64,000 nt of DNA. Origin: Branchiostoma floridae (taxonomy: Eukaryota > Chordata > Leptocardii > Amphioxiformes > Branchiostomatidae). Shown piece after piece: positions 62,001 to 64,000 of the stretch. Each line of letters begins with the position of its first letter. The stretch's first letter is position 1. The DNA lies in NCBI RefSeq assembly GCF_000003815.2, contig NC_049979.1, positions 10,758,471 through 10,822,470 on the forward strand. Reading direction: 5' to 3'. A program made the position numbers and the translations under genes. The notes beneath the pieces were generated by a model. The model searched no databases and was not told the origin of the DNA. It was given only the letters and a program-made list of their open reading frames with translations.

Positions 62001-63545
62001 TAATGTTTTGATGAATCAATGATGACCTAAATTGTGCTGGAGATCTCTTATGCCAATCACCAAGTTGATGCAAATGTATTGTGTCACATGCATCAAGTTT
62101 TAGCCATAGACAGCAGACAGGTTGTTGAAACATCAATACTTTTTTCAATTTTTGGTTGTTAAATAAGTATATTGTAATTGATATGCAACAGTTAATGTGT
62201 GTACCTTTTCCTCTAACAGCCTGTAAGGCAGGAGAAGCACTCAAGTCCCTTAATAATCAGTTAGGCCCCAGAAGCCCTGTATTTTGATGATGCCCTCAGT
62301 GTGCTGTTTGCTGAATTTACCCTGGCACTTTTACCTCAAGCCCTGGATTATCTACTAGCTTTTTACTCATAATAGACATGCCAGCATGGTTTCAAAAGTA
62401 TAGAGATAATACTTCTTGCTATGTGTTGCAGCTTTAATATATAAGTGCCTTTGTGTTTTCACCCACGCTCATTGATCAGAGTTATCCATGAAACTGCAGT
62501 CTAAAGGTTAAAAAGGCTTCATCTCTGTCAGATGTTTGCAGATGGATACCAAGTCACTTATGCCGGGATGAGTGGATAAGGAACAAAGTATCTTTGTCCT
62601 CTTTAATCATGCTTTTAGTGAAATGATTGACAATTTGATCTATCATCACACCCACTGGTAACCTTTGTATTTGACATAAGATTTCTAGGTGCCAACTAGT
62701 AGTAGTGGTAGTAGTTGTAATACCGGTAGTATCAATCCAGTATTTGTTAACACTGCTGCCGGGGTCTCTGACACATACAAGGGTGGGCAGCAGTCAGCTA
62801 GTCTTCACACTGAGTTTCCAGGTGGCTCTATCCAGCAGGTCTACACTGGTGAGGCCACAGACATTGATGTCCTTAATCTAACAAAAGGTAAAACTTAGAA
62901 CCATACTGAGTACTCCGCAAGGTTCCTTTACTGTTGTTACATGTACAATTACCTATGGCACTCTTTGACAAATTGTGATGATGCTGAGCAGGGATTGAGC
63001 CAAGGTATTCTCCTTGTTATAACCTACCCTGTTCCTGTGGTGGTGAGGGGCATTCCATCTGGAGAGAGATGTCATCTCCAAGACTCATCATTGCTCTTTG
63101 TGTGTCTTTTAAACTCTGAAAAAAAGAACGACCATTAACTTGTCACAAACAAATAAGACTTTCCCTGATAGTTCCTCAACTTGTATGTAATTGGGGCTGG
63201 GAACATGGTTACATTGGTCTTTCTTTGCATACAGAGGCAAATGCCAATCAATCCTTCCTGGCTGGGAACTGACTATAATGGATATATAATTAGAAGAGAT
63301 CATGTAGCCAGGTTGGCAATTGCCTTTTACCTGTGGTCAGGGAGGCTCTAATTCATTCTGAGGAACACCTTTCACAATGAACTCTAAGAACCAAGTAGTC
63401 CCAATGACAGAAAGGGAAACCACTTCACCTGGAGTTTGTTGCAGAGTTCAGCCAGATGCTCCGTCACCATCTCATGTGCCACCTGTTGCTGAGACAGTTT
63501 GGTTCTGTCAAGATGGAGGGAAGCAGCTGAAGGGTCCACTTTCAT
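59083..63545 (-). CDS. MBIP: MBIP, MAP3K12-binding inhibitory protein / ATAC complex subunit (5' end outside window)
   Basis: Ten exons keep phase (328 residues seen): 63545-63429, 63115-63028, 61889-61786, 61358-61262, 61074-60988, 60548-60366, 60050-59953, 59853-59800, 59591-59544 and 59193-59083 (TGA). Matches to human MBIP run along its length: KLSQQQVAHEMVTEHLAELC, NLVQIKASKAEIERRIQAFL, RKQTEIDENNRREFGAV, CARTDAVYQP, RVVNPYGPQTR, EERLRNMESHLKVKSG, DIYSRLKQLENRILHLEGLS and PEYFQ, then a coiled-coil end EEIEERMKTLRESLL. Human MBIP inhibits MAP3K12/DLK and is a subunit of the ATAC histone acetyltransferase complex. The listed first exon begins at a splice acceptor, so the start codon lies upstream. 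The 60548 acceptor (GCAGAG|TA) was chosen because it alone keeps frame. Confidence 0.9.
60090..60266. mobile_element. Possible MITE in MBIP intron
   Basis: Imperfect inverted ends: gcttctaggagactggtcta at the left, against the reverse complement of ctggaagct...ctactagaagc at the right, both followed inward by tctacacag-like and ggcc motifs. Weak but consistent with a small decayed TIR element. Confidence 0.35.
62689..62887 (+). CDS. Unassigned exon-like open frame within MBIP intron (opposite strand)
   Basis: A 199-nt open stretch on the plus strand is bounded by an acceptor (TTTCTAG|G) and a donor (AAAG|GTAAAA). It codes for a Ser/Gly-rich then mixed sequence including GSINPVFVNTAAGVSDTYKG and GGSIQQVYTGEATDIDVLNL. 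I do not recognise it. It could be an exon of a gene nested in MBIP, part of a decayed element, or chance. No neighbouring exon of the same gene is evident. Confidence 0.25.
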
Positions 63546-63849
63546 CTGCAAATGTAATACATGATATACTATATCTTATACTTTTAAGTTATAGATCTAA
63601 TATGTTACTTTATATTCTTCATTGCCCTATTGAAATGTTGGGTATTGTGTGTTTGCCATACAGTCAGAAGTTTATGCGTTTAAATCCTGGCCTGGACTTT
63701 TAATCTCTCTTTTTTACCATCCATTCAACAGTTAACGTTAATCAGTTGCTTATATTTGCACCCTTTTATTGGATCTAATTCATCTGTAGTGTTAGGGTTG
63801 TACATAGTGTTAGAGTTGTGAGGACTATGAGTTATTTACAAGGTTATTC

Positions 63850-63975
63850 TGTCAATAGTGCAAGGAAATTCTTATTGGCAGAAACATCTTGTCAATAGTG
63901 CAAAAACTCTTATTGACAGGAAGATCCTATCAACAGTGCACATCTTAAATACTGACAGGAATATCTTATGATGAT
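63850..63975 (+). repeat. Imperfect ~48-bp tandem repeat at window end
   Basis: The pattern tgtcaatagtgcaa ... cttattg(a/g)caggaa recurs about three times with decay toward the right edge. Confidence 0.6.
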
Positions 63976-64000
63976 GATGATACCTTGTAAATAGTCAATG

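Overview
The window is eukaryotic nuclear DNA: short coding exons with GT-AG borders, long AT-rich introns, microsatellites, MITE-like and SINE-like repeats, and scaffold N-gaps. Gene content and exon structure suggest an invertebrate chordate, most likely an amphioxus (Branchiostoma). The species is inferred from gene order and repeat style, not from any marker. No bacterial genes, operons, CRISPR arrays or phage elements are present.

Nine genes were assembled exon by exon, checking that codon phase carries across each intron. Left block: the 3' part of a CCDC85 family gene (+, last four coding exons 318-7519), cyclin K (-, 10081-15712, with a non-coding first exon near 16.3-16.4 kb) and SETD3 actin-histidine methyltransferase (+, 17304-24072). 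CCDC85C, CCNK and SETD3 are neighbours in the same order and relative orientation on human 14q32, so this is a retained chordate gene block. UBR7 (-, 27029-31472) follows; its human orthologue is also on 14q.

Middle block: two tandem intron-containing genes for small PPC/DUF296-domain proteins (34911-35706 and 37911-38748, both +), a family best known from bacteria and plants, then about 3 kb without recognisable genes.

Right block: SIRT2 deacetylase (-, 42056-48971) and KIZ/kizuna (+, 49731-58434) are divergent, with start codons 760 bp apart. KIZ converges on MBIP (-, 59083-63545, 5' end outside the window), with predicted overlapping 3' UTRs.

Mobile and repeated DNA is abundant: two 477-bp copies of a CACTG-ended MITE, a 393-bp TIR element with a TATT target duplication, a LINE reverse-transcriptase remnant, three tRNA-like SINEs, foldback elements, and a 41-bp tandem repeat that copies a cyclin K exon end together with its splice donor. 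The most notable points are: one MITE supplies the last 14 codons and stop of SIRT2; the cyclin K splice-donor array; the metazoan PPC gene pair; and the cyclin K Gly/Tyr-rich tail, which differs from the Pro-rich vertebrate tail.
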